From JANSYL01 sp965229695 (GTDB taxonomy: Bacteria; Pseudomonadota; Alphaproteobacteria; Rhodobacterales; Rhodobacteraceae): 64,000 bases of DNA. A program made the translations under genes and the position numbers. Within the stretch, counting starts at the first letter, position 1. Each line of letters begins with the position of its first letter. Of the stretch, positions 32,331-40,083 are shown piece after piece. The DNA lies in contig OZ245921.1 in assembly GCA_965229695.1 (NCBI GenBank), positions 2,480,001 to 2,544,000 of the forward strand, read 5' to 3'. The notes under the pieces were generated by a model. That model was not told where the DNA came from, ran no database searches, and was given only the letters and a program-made list of their open reading frames with translations.

Positions 32331-33196
32331 GCGCCGAAGACCAAATTGACGACAGCGCCGCGCCGCTGATCGAACATCTGGCTGAACTGCGCACCCGGCT
32401 GATCCGCGCGGTCATGGCCTTTGTGGTCGGTATGATTGCGATGTTCACCGTCGCTGAACCGATCCTGGAATTTATCTCGGACCCGCTTGCAGATGTGTTG
32501 CGTGCCCGTGGCGAAGACGCGCGGCTGATCTTCACCGCGCCGCAGGAAAAGTTCTTTGTCCTGATCCGCATCTCGATCATCGCGGGCTTCGCGATCTCTT
32601 TCCCGGTGATCGCGCATCAACTTTGGCGCTTTGTCGCGCCAGGGCTTTATAAGGCGGAACAGAACGCCATTCTGCCCTTCCTTTTCGCCTCTCCCTTGCT
32701 GTTCCTGCTGGGGGCTAGCTTTGCCCATTATGTGGTGACACCGCTGGCGATGAATTTCTTCATCGGATTTTCCGATGCGATCCCGGCGCTGGCCAATCTG
32801 ATCGCGGGCGACGGCACATTTGAAAACCCCAACGCCGCCCCGGATGACGGCATTCAAACCGTCTTCCTTGGCTCGGTCCGCGAAAGCCTGGATTTGGCGA
32901 TCAAGTTCATCTTTGCCTTTGGTCTCTGTTTCCAGTTGCCGGTCCTGCTGACCCTGATGGGCAAGGCCGGTTTGGTCACGGCGGAGGGGTTGGGCAATGT
33001 GCGGAAATGGGCCGTGGTCGGCATTCTGACCCTGGCCGCCCTGGTCACCCCGCCCGATGTTGTGACCCAGGTGATCCTGTTCACCGTGGTCTACGGGCTT
33101 TACGAGATTTCCATTCAACTCGTCCGCATTGTCGAACGCCGTCGCAACGCCCGTTTGCGCGCCGAGGGCATCCTGGACGAGGGTGAAGAACTGTAA
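32327..33196 (+). CDS. tatC: Sec-independent translocase subunit TatC
   Basis: TatC is the six-helix core of the twin-arginine translocase and binds signal peptides. The 289-residue protein begins with the conserved 'APLIEHLAELRTRLIRAV'; 'TAPQEKFFVLIRISIIAG' and 'PDVVTQVILFTVVYGLYE' also match the family. A loop of extra residues ('IAGDGTFENPNAAPDDGIQT', about 155-180) lies between helices 3 and 4. The stop is followed eight bases later by the DUF815 gene. Confidence 0.97.
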   Translation: MSAEDQIDDSAAPLIEHLAELRTRLIRAVMAFVVGMIAMFTVAEPILEFISDPLADVLRARGEDARLIFTAPQEKFFVLIRISIIAGFAISFPVIAHQLWRFVAPGLYKAEQNAILPFLFASPLLFLLGASFAHYVVTPLAMNFFIGFSDAIPALANLIAGDGTFENPNAAPDDGIQTVFLGSVRESLDLAIKFIFAFGLCFQLPVLLTLMGKAGLVTAEGLGNVRKWAVVGILTLAALVTPPDVVTQVILFTVVYGLYEISIQLVRIVERRRNARLRAEGILDEGEEL

Positions 33197-33204
33197 GCGC
33201 GCCT

Positions 33205-34044
33205 ATGTCGGATGAGGCGCTGACCCGTATTGCCGAGGCGTTGGAACGTCTGCGCCCCCCGCCTGCAAAGGCGCCGGATTGGTCTGGGGCTGATGCTTTT
33301 GTCTGGCACGCTGATCCCGATCATCTGGCACCTGTGGCCGAGGTGAACCGGGTCGACCTGTCGCTTCTGCTGAGCATCGACCGCTCGCGCGACACACTTT
33401 TGGCCAACACCCGCCAATTCGCCCAAGGATTGCCCGCCAACAACGCGCTGCTTTGGGGCGCACGAGGCATGGGCAAATCCTCCCTCGTCAAAGCGATCCA
33501 CGCCGCGATCCGTGCCGAAGGTTTGCCCCTGGCCCTGGTCGAGGTGCAGCGCGAAGACCTGCCCTCCATCGGGCGCTTGCTGACTCTGCTGCGCGCTGCA
33601 CCGGTTCGGGTGATCCTGTTTTGTGACGACCTGTCCTTTTCCCACGACGATCAGCATTACAAATCGCTCAAGGCGGTTCTGGATGGCGGTGTCGAAGGGC
33701 GGCCTGACAATGTGCTGTTTTACGCCACCTCGAACCGTCGCCACCTGATGCCGCGCGATATGATCGAGAATGAACGTTCCTCGGCCATCAACCCGTCCGA
33801 GGCGGTGGAAGAAAAGGTTTCACTCTCGGACCGGTTTGGGCTTTGGCTAGGCTTCCACCCCTGCACGCAGGATGATTACCTGGCGATGATCCAGGGTTAT
33901 TGTGACGCTTATGGGGTTACGGTCGATGGTGATCAGATGCGGGCCGAGGCCATTGAATGGCAGGCCACGCGCGGCAGCCGCTCGGGCCGGGTGGCCTGGC
34001 AGTTTTTCTGCGATCTGGCCGGGCGGCACGGCGTTTCAATTTAA
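33205..34044 (+). CDS. DUF815-family AAA ATPase
   Basis: The 279-residue protein is an ATPase of the DUF815 family, AAA+ like. Walker A is 'LLWGARGMGKSSLVKAIHA' near residue 88, Walker B 'RVILFCDDLSFSHDD' near residue 133, and sensor motif 'NVLFYATSNRRHLMPRD' near residue 172. The C-terminal 'GLWLGFHPCTQDDYLAMI' with the lid helices follows. Alphaproteobacterial genomes often place it after tatC. The cellular role is not established, and no partner beyond tatABC is seen here. Confidence 0.9.
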   Translation: MSDEALTRIAEALERLRPPPAKAPDWSGADAFVWHADPDHLAPVAEVNRVDLSLLLSIDRSRDTLLANTRQFAQGLPANNALLWGARGMGKSSLVKAIHAAIRAEGLPLALVEVQREDLPSIGRLLTLLRAAPVRVILFCDDLSFSHDDQHYKSLKAVLDGGVEGRPDNVLFYATSNRRHLMPRDMIENERSSAINPSEAVEEKVSLSDRFGLWLGFHPCTQDDYLAMIQGYCDAYGVTVDGDQMRAEAIEWQATRGSRSGRVAWQFFCDLAGRHGVSI

Positions 34045-34052
34045 GGGGCGCA

Positions 34053-34068
34053 GAAAACGCACGTTTTC
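34053..34068. repeat. inverted repeat in convergent gap (first of two)
   Basis: GAAAACG and CGTTTTC form a 7-bp stem around a CA centre between the DUF815 and alkB stops. It precedes the larger perfect palindrome at 34071-34096. Confidence 0.7.
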
Positions 34069-34070
34069 CG

Positions 34071-34096
34071 ACCTGTTTTTCGCGCGAAAAACAGGT
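34071..34096. terminator. 26-bp perfect palindrome between convergent genes, possible bidirectional terminator
   Basis: ACCTGTTTTTCGC and its exact complement form a 26-bp perfect palindrome ending two bases from the alkB stop. The T5/A5 tracts lie inside the arms rather than after the stem, so termination is possible but not classical. It resembles the palindromes at 11822-11870 in having T-runs next to a CG-rich core. Confidence 0.6.
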
Positions 34097-34098
34097 GC

Positions 34099-35148
34099 TT
34101 AACCCGCTGCGATCCGCACTTTCGCGGCCTCCATCACCCGGCCTGCGCGCCGGTCCATGATGCGTTTCCAAGGCTTAGGCGCCAGCGCCAGCATCGCCAT
34201 GATCGGCATGGGATGGGGCAGGGTGGGCACCTCGGCCTCGGGGTCCAGCCGGTCATAGGGCGTGTCGGGATGCATGTGATGTTCGGAATGGGCGGGCGCG
34301 TTGAGCATCAGATAGCTCGAAAACCCGCGCGGCGCGTTCCAGCTATGGTGCGGGGCAACCGGCTCGATCCGGCCCGAGGGCAGGGGCAAGCGGCGCAACC
34401 CGTAATGCTGGATATAATCGCTCATCAAGATTTGCCCGCCGGTCAGCGCGCCCAGGCCCACCAGGGTCAGCCCCCCCGCCAGCCCGCCCAGCGCCGCCCC
34501 GATGATTAGGGACAGCACCGCGCCGCCCACCCAGATCAGATAGGGGTTCGAGATGTGATTGGGCCCATGCCCCGCCCGCGCCAGCCGGTCATCCTCGCAA
34601 GCGCGGCCCGCACGATACGATCCTGCCCAGGCACGTGGCAGATAGGCCCAGAAGCCTTCGCCGGGCAGGGGCGTGTTGGGATCGTCGGTGGTGCCGACAA
34701 AGCGGTGATGCACCAAGCGGTGGGCCGACACATGATGCCCAAACCCGACCGAGGTATAAACCGCCGCCCCAAGCGCCCGCAGCGGCCAGGCGCGGCGATG
34801 GATCAACTCATGCGCATTGGGGTGGCTGACCTGACCAAAGAAGGACGCGGTGGCGAAAAACAGCACGATCTTGCCGGGCGGGGACAGTGCTCCCTCTGCC
34901 ATTGCGACCACCACCAGCGCCAGGATGAGCAAATGCCCGAGGCCCAAAAGCACCGACAGCCCATCGGACCAGGGCGTGTGATCCTCATCATGGATTTTGG
35001 GCGGGGCCATCACCTGATCCAACGCCGCCGCGATCAGGGTTAGCCAGATCAGGGCCAGCGCCCCAAACCCACCCCAAACCGTTGCACCAAGCGCGATCAG
35101 CCCCATCGGGATCAGCGTGGCAACGGCATATCTGGCAATCACAAGCAT
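34099..35148 (-). CDS. alkB: alkane 1-monooxygenase-like membrane di-iron hydroxylase (AlkB type)
   Basis: The 349-residue integral membrane protein has the three histidine boxes of the AlkB alkane hydroxylases: 'HELIHR' (box 1, around residue 113), 'HRLVHH' (box 2, around 143) and 'APAHSEHHMHP' (box 3, around 285), plus the signature 'YIQHYGL'. The enzyme uses a di-iron centre, O2 and rubredoxin to hydroxylate medium-chain alkanes. No rubredoxin or rubredoxin reductase gene is adjacent. The exact substrate is unknown. Confidence 0.9.
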   Translation of the reverse strand: MLVIARYAVATLIPMGLIALGATVWGGFGALALIWLTLIAAALDQVMAPPKIHDEDHTPWSDGLSVLLGLGHLLILALVVVAMAEGALSPPGKIVLFFATASFFGQVSHPNAHELIHRRAWPLRALGAAVYTSVGFGHHVSAHRLVHHRFVGTTDDPNTPLPGEGFWAYLPRAWAGSYRAGRACEDDRLARAGHGPNHISNPYLIWVGGAVLSLIIGAALGGLAGGLTLVGLGALTGGQILMSDYIQHYGLRRLPLPSGRIEPVAPHHSWNAPRGFSSYLMLNAPAHSEHHMHPDTPYDRLDPEAEVPTLPHPMPIMAMLALAPKPWKRIMDRRAGRVMEAAKVRIAAG

Positions 35149-35277
35149 GGGCGTCCAGCAGGTTTGGGTCAGTCGCGCGGCGCATAGCGCGGGTTTGCGT
35201 CGAAAGCGTGGCCTTTCAAACCGGATCGTCCCGTATTAGGTCAGAACAATCGTGCTGGCTGGCCATGGGCTCAAACT

Positions 35278-36432
35278 ATGTCGTTTTTCCGTAAGCTCAA
35301 AGATCGGATGTTCAAATCCTCCTCCAAATTGGACGAGGGGTTGGATGCCATCATCGAAGAGGGTGAAGACATGCCCGAAGCTGAGGCGGCGGAACCGGTC
35401 GCTCCCTCGCCTGAGCGTGAGGCAGCCCCCGAGCCGGCCCCCATGCCGGAGGCGGAGGCCCAGGAGGACCCCGCACCCGAAGAAAAGCCTAAGCTCGACG
35501 TCGATATCACCCGCGACAGCCGCCTAGATGAGGCCGAGGCACCGGCGAAAACCCCCGGCCTGATGGGCCGTCTGATGGGCCGCAGCGCCGCGCCGCGCCG
35601 GGCGCTGGATGATGACATGCTGGAAAGCCTGGAAGAGCTGTTGATCACTGCGGATATGGGCGTTGATACCGCGCTGCGCGTCACCGCCAATATGGCCGAG
35701 GGGCGCTATGGCAAGATGATGAGTGCCGCGGATATCAAGGCGCTGCTTGCTGCCGAGATCACGCAGGTCATGACACCTGTGGCCCGCCCGCTGCCGCTTT
35801 ACCCGAAAAAACCGCAGGTCGTGCTGGTGGTCGGCGTGAACGGCTCGGGCAAAACAACGACCATTGGCAAGTTGGCCAGCCAGTTTAAAGCCGCCGGAAA
35901 ATCGGTGGTGATCGCTGCCGGTGACACGTTCCGTGCGGCGGCGGTGGAACAGTTGCAGGTCTGGGGCGATCGCGCCGGCGTTCCGGTTTTGACGGCCGCC
36001 GAAGGGGCCGACCCTGCGGCGCTCGCGTTTGACGCGATGGGCAAGGCCGAGGCTGACGGCGCGGATCTTTTGATGATCGACACTGCCGGTCGGCTGCAAA
36101 ACCGCGCCGATCTGATGGAGGAGCTGGCCAAAATCGTGCGCGTGATCCGCAAGAAAGATCCCGACGCACCGCATAACACGCTATTGGTGCTGGACGCGAC
36201 GACGGGGCAAAATGCGCTTAGCCAAGTTGAGACCTTCCAGAAAATGGCTGATGTCTCGGGCCTGGTGATGACCAAGCTCGACGGCACAGCCAAGGGCGGC
36301 GTGCTGGTCGCCCTCGCGGACAAATTCGGCCTGCCCATCCATGCCATCGGCGTGGGAGAGCAAATTGACGATCTGCAACCTTTCGACCCGTCGGAATTTG
36401 CAGATGCCTTGGTTGGACTATCAGAATCTTGA
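35278..36432 (+). CDS. ftsY: signal recognition particle receptor FtsY
   Basis: FtsY is the GTPase receptor that docks the SRP-ribosome complex on the inner membrane. The 384-residue protein has an acidic Pro/Ala/Glu-rich N-terminus (about 20-85) and the NG domain: 'GVNGSGKTTTIGKLASQF' (G1, near 185), 'GDTFRAAAVEQLQVW', 'DTAGRLQNRADLMEELAK' (G3), 'TKLDGTAKGGVLVALAD' (G4-G5) and 'IGVGEQIDDLQPFDP'. The start ATG 35278 gives the usual 'SFFRKLKDRMFKS' lead. It is divergent from alkB. Confidence 0.97.
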   Translation: MSFFRKLKDRMFKSSSKLDEGLDAIIEEGEDMPEAEAAEPVAPSPEREAAPEPAPMPEAEAQEDPAPEEKPKLDVDITRDSRLDEAEAPAKTPGLMGRLMGRSAAPRRALDDDMLESLEELLITADMGVDTALRVTANMAEGRYGKMMSAADIKALLAAEITQVMTPVARPLPLYPKKPQVVLVVGVNGSGKTTTIGKLASQFKAAGKSVVIAAGDTFRAAAVEQLQVWGDRAGVPVLTAAEGADPAALAFDAMGKAEADGADLLMIDTAGRLQNRADLMEELAKIVRVIRKKDPDAPHNTLLVLDATTGQNALSQVETFQKMADVSGLVMTKLDGTAKGGVLVALADKFGLPIHAIGVGEQIDDLQPFDPSEFADALVGLSES

Positions 36433-36524
36433 TATCCATCCACCTCGGCTGTGAATAACTTGATCCCATATTTACGGCCCCGCGCCATGTCACGCGCCCC
36501 GGTTCAAGGGGGCGCAAACGCGGC

Positions 36525-37427
36525 ATGAGTGACTGGATCATCACCCATGCCGGCACCCCCCAAGGCGCCAATATGGCGCTCGCCCTCGCGCTGATGGCCG
36601 CCTTTCTCCATGCGCTTTTTGGGGCCTTGCAAAAGGGTCGGCACGATCCGCTTTTGGCGCGTGGGGCCATCGATGCCTCTTACGGGCTGATGGCCGCGCC
36701 ATTTGCGTTTTTTGTCGTGCCCTGGCCGGAACCACATATGTGGCCGATCTTCTTCGGCGTCTTTGTCATCCACGCGCTTTACAAATGGGCGACACTTGCC
36801 AGCTATCGCCGGGGCGCGTTTACCGTGGTCTACCCCGTGATGCGCGGCACCGGTCCGCTTTTCACCATCATCGGGGCTTGGTTGGTCTTCGGCGAAACCT
36901 TCAGCGGCGTGCAGTGGGTCGGCGTGGCTGTGCTGCTGGCGGGGCTTTACGGGTTGGCAGCCTATAACATGGCGCATGTCACGCTGGCGCGCGACACGCT
37001 GATCCCAGCGCTCGGCTTTGCGGTGATCACTGGGCTTTTTGTGGCGCTCTACACCACGTTTGACGCGTATGGCATCCGCGCCACCGCTGATCCCTTCACC
37101 TTTCTGGCCTGGTTTTTCTTCATCGATGGGCTGCTTTACCCCTTTATCGCCGCACGCTTTTATCTGCGCTTGCCCGATCCGCCCGCCCTTGGGCCCTTGG
37201 CCGCACGCGGGCTTTTGGGGGGCGTGATCGCCTTTGGCAGCTTTGGCGCCGTCATGCTGGCGACCCGCCTCGACCAAGTGGGCGAGGCGGCGGTGCTGCG
37301 CGAAACCTCCACCGTTTTCGCCGCGTTGATCGGCTGGCTGGTGCTGAAAGAACGTGTCGGCCCGGCCCGCGTGGCACTGATGGGCTTGATCGCAGCCGGA
37401 GCGGTGATAGTTGAGTTGGGCGGATAG
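36525..37427 (+). CDS. EamA/DMT-family transporter
   Basis: The 300-residue protein has ten hydrophobic helices in two EamA repeats. The first carries 'YKWATLASYRRGAFTVVYPV' and 'MRGTGPLFTIIGAWLVFGET', a typical EamA signature; the second ends 'LRETSTVFAALIGWLVLKER'. Such proteins export metabolites or amino-acid derivatives; the substrate is unknown. It follows ftsY and precedes ispZ by eight bases in the same direction. Confidence 0.88.
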   Translation: MSDWIITHAGTPQGANMALALALMAAFLHALFGALQKGRHDPLLARGAIDASYGLMAAPFAFFVVPWPEPHMWPIFFGVFVIHALYKWATLASYRRGAFTVVYPVMRGTGPLFTIIGAWLVFGETFSGVQWVGVAVLLAGLYGLAAYNMAHVTLARDTLIPALGFAVITGLFVALYTTFDAYGIRATADPFTFLAWFFFIDGLLYPFIAARFYLRLPDPPALGPLAARGLLGGVIAFGSFGAVMLATRLDQVGEAAVLRETSTVFAALIGWLVLKERVGPARVALMGLIAAGAVIVELGG

Positions 37428-37435
37428 AGGATCAA

Positions 37436-38071
37436 ATGACCGACAAACCGATCAACCCATGGCTAAAGAACGGGCTCGAACTGGGCCCGCCCTTGCTGTT
37501 TTTCATTGCCTATATGCGCTTGCAAGACAGCAGCATCACCTTGGGCGGGACGGAATATGATGGGTTCATCATCGTCACAGCGGCTTTTGTCCCGCTCCTC
37601 CTGCTCAGCACCACGATCCTTTGGAAGCTGACCGGGAAAATCTCGCGTATTCAGGTCTTTACCGCCGTCTTGGTGGTGTTTTTCGGCGGCCTCACCATCT
37701 GGTTCAATGACGAGCGGTTTTTCAAGATGAAGACCACGCTGGTCTATGGGTTCTTTGCCGCTGTCTTGGGCATCGGCCTGTTGCGCGGACAGGCTTGGCT
37801 GAAATTCCTGATGGGGGAACTCCTGCCTATGGAGGACGAAGGCTGGATGAAGCTAACCCAACGCATCGCGGCCACCTTTGCCTTAATGGCAGTCGCGAAT
37901 GAGATCGTCTGGCGCAGCCAATCGACCGAGTTTTGGGTCACCTTCGAGACCTTTGGCCTGCCGATTTTCCTGTTTGTCGTGTTCATGGCGCAGTCGCGCC
38001 TGATCGAGCGCTACAGCCTCATCCCCGAGGAGGGCGCTGAGGCCGCTGACCAGGACGACCCCCGGGCTTAA
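37436..38071 (+). CDS. ispZ: inner membrane septation protein (IspZ/YciB)
   Basis: The 211-residue protein has five or six membrane helices and the family start 'NGLELGPPLLFFIAY'. 'FNDERFFKMKTTLVYGFFA' and 'VANEIVWRSQSTEFWVTFE' are the conserved signatures. IspZ/YciB is needed for normal cell envelope and septation in several bacteria. Its last 53 bases overlap the tail of rluB on the other strand. Confidence 0.93.
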   Translation: MTDKPINPWLKNGLELGPPLLFFIAYMRLQDSSITLGGTEYDGFIIVTAAFVPLLLLSTTILWKLTGKISRIQVFTAVLVVFFGGLTIWFNDERFFKMKTTLVYGFFAAVLGIGLLRGQAWLKFLMGELLPMEDEGWMKLTQRIAATFALMAVANEIVWRSQSTEFWVTFETFGLPIFLFVVFMAQSRLIERYSLIPEEGAEAADQDDPRA

Positions 38072-38840
38072 CGGGCCGCTTGGACCGGGCCGGTTTGGCC
38101 TCGGCGTGGCCCGCCACGGCAGCCTCCAACCCCAATTGATCGCGCAGCACTTTCGGTTTGACCTCGTCAATCTCACCCTGTTTCAACGTGCCCAGACGAA
38201 ACGGCCCGAAAGAGATGCGGATCAACCGGTTCACGTCGAACCCGACCTCCCCCATGGCGCGGCGAATTTCGCGGTTCTTGCCCTCGCGCAGGCCGACGGT
38301 CAGCCAGGCATTGGCCCCTTGCTGCCGGTCGATTTTCACATCCATAGGCTGAAATCGCTCGCCGTCGATGGTCACGCCCTGGCGGAGCGGCGCGAAATCG
38401 GCATCCCTTGGGCTGCCCTTGATCCGCACGCGGTATTTGCGCAGCCAGCCGGTGCTGGGCAGTTCCAACCGCCGCTTCAGCCCGCCATCATTGGTGAGCA
38501 GCAAAAGCCCTTCGGAGTTTAGATCCAAACGCCCAACGCTCATCACCCGGGGCAGCCCCTCGGGCAGGGCGCCAAACACCGTCGGGCGCCCCTTCTCATC
38601 GCTATCGCTGGTCACGAGGCCCGCGGGTTTGTGGTAAAGCCACAGCCGGGGCCGGTCGGGGGCTGCAATCTCTTTGCCATCCACCGCGATGCGATCAGCC
38701 TCCCCCACCAAGGTCGCGGGCGTCGCAATCACCGTGCCGTTCACAGCCACGCGCCCGGCCTCGATCATACGCTCCGCCTCCCGGCGCGAGGCGACGCCCG
38801 CACGGCTCAGGCGTTTGGCAATACGGTCTTTCCCATCCAT
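38019..38840 (-). CDS. rluB: 23S rRNA pseudouridine synthase (RluB type)
   Basis: The 273-residue protein has an N-terminal S4 RNA-binding domain ('DRIAKRLSRAGVASRREAER') and the RsuA/RluB catalytic domain with the invariant aspartate in 'GRLDLNSEGLLLLTNDG'. 'REGKNREIRRAMGEVGFDVN' is also conserved. RluB-type enzymes modify 23S rRNA near position 2605 (E. coli numbering); RsuA or RluE specificity cannot be excluded. A basic Pro/Arg/Gly tail lies in the part that overlaps ispZ. Confidence 0.9.
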   Translation of the reverse strand: MDGKDRIAKRLSRAGVASRREAERMIEAGRVAVNGTVIATPATLVGEADRIAVDGKEIAAPDRPRLWLYHKPAGLVTSDSDEKGRPTVFGALPEGLPRVMSVGRLDLNSEGLLLLTNDGGLKRRLELPSTGWLRKYRVRIKGSPRDADFAPLRQGVTIDGERFQPMDVKIDRQQGANAWLTVGLREGKNREIRRAMGEVGFDVNRLIRISFGPFRLGTLKQGEIDEVKPKVLRDQLGLEAAVAGHAEAKPARSKRPVKPGGRPGQRPQRPPRG

Positions 38841-38893
38841 GGCCCAGCACCTAGCGGTTTGACAGCGCCAGTGAAAGCGGCAAGAGGGGTGAT

Positions 38894-39352
38894 ATGCCCG
38901 GTTTTACCTCCTTCATGCCGCTTGCACTGGATGAAGCCCGCGCCGCCGCCGCGCGGGGCGAGGTGCCGGTGGGCGCCGTGATCACCCGCGAGGGCAAGGT
39001 GATTGCCCAAGCCGGAAACCGCATGCGGGAACGGATCGACCCAACCGCCCATGCCGAAATGCTGGCGATCCGCGCGGCCTGCACGGCGCTGGGGCAAGAG
39101 CGTCTGAACGGTTGCGATCTTTGGGTCACGCTAGAACCCTGCCCGGCTTGCGCCGGGGCCATCGCCGCTGCGCGCCTGGATCGGCTCTATTATGGCGCCT
39201 CAGACCCGAAATCTGGCGGGGTTGCTCAAGGACCGCGGGTTTTTGACCACCCCCAAGCCCATTCTAAGCCCGAGATCTATGGCGGGATCGACGAAGCAGC
39301 CTGCGCCGCGTTGATGACGGCGTTCTTTGCCCCCCGTCGTTTCCCCCGCTGA
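38894..39352 (+). CDS. tadA: tRNA adenosine(34) deaminase TadA
   Basis: TadA deaminates adenosine 34 to inosine in tRNA-Arg (ACG), an essential step in decoding. The 152-residue protein has the zinc motifs 'PTAHAEMLAIRAAC' (His and catalytic Glu near residue 55) and 'LEPCPACAGAIAAARLDRLY' (two Cys). 'GEVPVGAVIT' fits the family. It diverges from rluB across 53 bases. Confidence 0.95.
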   Translation: MPGFTSFMPLALDEARAAAARGEVPVGAVITREGKVIAQAGNRMRERIDPTAHAEMLAIRAACTALGQERLNGCDLWVTLEPCPACAGAIAAARLDRLYYGASDPKSGGVAQGPRVFDHPQAHSKPEIYGGIDEAACAALMTAFFAPRRFPR

Positions 39353-39368
39353 CGCGGGCGACCCGGGC

Positions 39369-39386
39369 GAGGGGGCCAGCCCCCTC
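39369..39386. repeat. hairpin GAGGGGGC/GCCCCCTC after tadA
   Basis: An 8-bp stem with a CA loop lies 17 bases after the tadA stop. It is directly followed by the 22-base dispersed repeat at 39397-39418, and a similar GGGGGCTGGCCCCC hairpin adjoins the copy at 58477-58498. Confidence 0.65.
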
Positions 39387-39396
39387 GCGCTCCCCC

Positions 39397-39418
39397 GGGA
39401 TATTTTGAAAACAGAGAA
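39397..39418 (+). repeat. dispersed 22-base repeat, copy A
   Basis: The core reads GGGATATTT, two variable bases, then (G/A)AAACAGAGAA. Copies B (39551-39572, minus) and C (58477-58498, minus) match it at all but a few positions. A and B face each other about 130 bases apart. Confidence 0.75.
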
Positions 39419-39500
39419 TGGAGGAAGGGGTTTCTTAACCTTGATCCCGCAATCTGCTTGGGCGGTACAGGCGGGGACGCCGATGACCGTAAACGGAGAA

Positions 39501-39539
39501 GCCCCCGCCAGTGATCCTGGTCGGGGGCGGACCTTTTTT
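39501..39539 (+). terminator. rho-independent terminator in a gene-free gap
   Basis: GCCCCCG (39501-39507) pairs with CGGGGGC (39522-39528); three further inner pairs with one bulged T enclose loop GTGATCC. ACC and six T follow at 39534-39539. This is a good plus-strand terminator shape. The nearest plus-strand gene, tadA, ends about 150 bases upstream, so it may end the tadA transcript or a small RNA. Confidence 0.7.
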
Positions 39540-39550
39540 GCATTCCTATC

Positions 39551-39572
39551 TTCTCTGTTTCAAAAATATCCC
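39551..39572 (-). repeat. dispersed 22-base repeat, copy B
   Basis: On the minus strand this reads GGGATATTT, TT, then GAAACAGAGAA. It is inverted relative to copy A. Together A and B bracket the terminator at 39501-39539. Confidence 0.75.
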
Positions 39573-39659
39573 CGCCGGAGGCAAAAACCTGAACCCGCCG
39601 TAAGGCGGGTGAGGCAAAAGCAATGCGCCGCAAGGCGCGCCTTTGAGTTGGGGATGGTT

Positions 39660-40060
39660 GATCGGCGCGGAGGGCCTGTAAGCCGGATTCTGTCCAGCGA
39701 TGGGTCGCCCCGCCGCTTGGATGGCCATTCCTCTCGGCGCGCGGTTGCCCGCGTGCTCTAGCTGCCAACCCGGATCTTTCGGGCGGAAGCGGCCCTGGGG
39801 GCGCACCCCCGCAAGATCCCTATTTGGCATTGCTCCCGGTGGGGCTTGCCGTGCCGGTCCGGTTGCCCGTCCCGCGGTGGGCTTTTACTCCACCGTTTCA
39901 CCCTGGCCTGCCAAAGGCAGGTGGTTTGATTTCTGTGGCGCTTTCCGTCGGATTGCTCCGCCCGGGCGTTACCCGGCACCGTCGCTTCAGGGAGTCCGGA
40001 CTTTCCTCGACACGATGGGACCACCGCCTCGCGGCCATCCAGCCCTCCGCGCGAGGCCCA
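39660..40060 (-). ncRNA. rnpB: RNase P RNA, bacterial type A
   Basis: The minus strand reads as the catalytic RNA of RNase P, which removes tRNA 5' leaders. The universal elements are present: GAGGAAAGTCCGGACTCC near the 5' end, ACGCCCGGGCGG, CAGGGTGAAACGGTG, and near the 3' end GGACAGAATCCGGCTTACAG. The 5' GCGCGGAGGGC (about 40042-40052) pairs with the 3' GCCCTCCGCGC (about 39665-39675) as helix P1, which sets the ends to within about ten bases. The length of about 400 nucleotides is normal for a type A RNA. Confidence 0.95.
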
Positions 40061-40083
40061 CCTAAGCGCTGACCCGCCGCCGG

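Larger units (their letters stand above)
39353..39659. other. 307-base gene-free stretch between tadA and rnpB
   Basis: The gap holds, in order, a GC hairpin (39369-39386), repeat copy A, an unassigned 80-base segment, the terminator hairpin, repeat copy B, and two small hairpins (ACCCGCC-GTAA-GGCGGGT near 39593-39610 and GCGCC-GCAA-GGCGC near 39627-39641). The last two follow the rnpB 3' end on the minus strand and may help end it. No convincing protein frame is seen. Confidence 0.7.
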
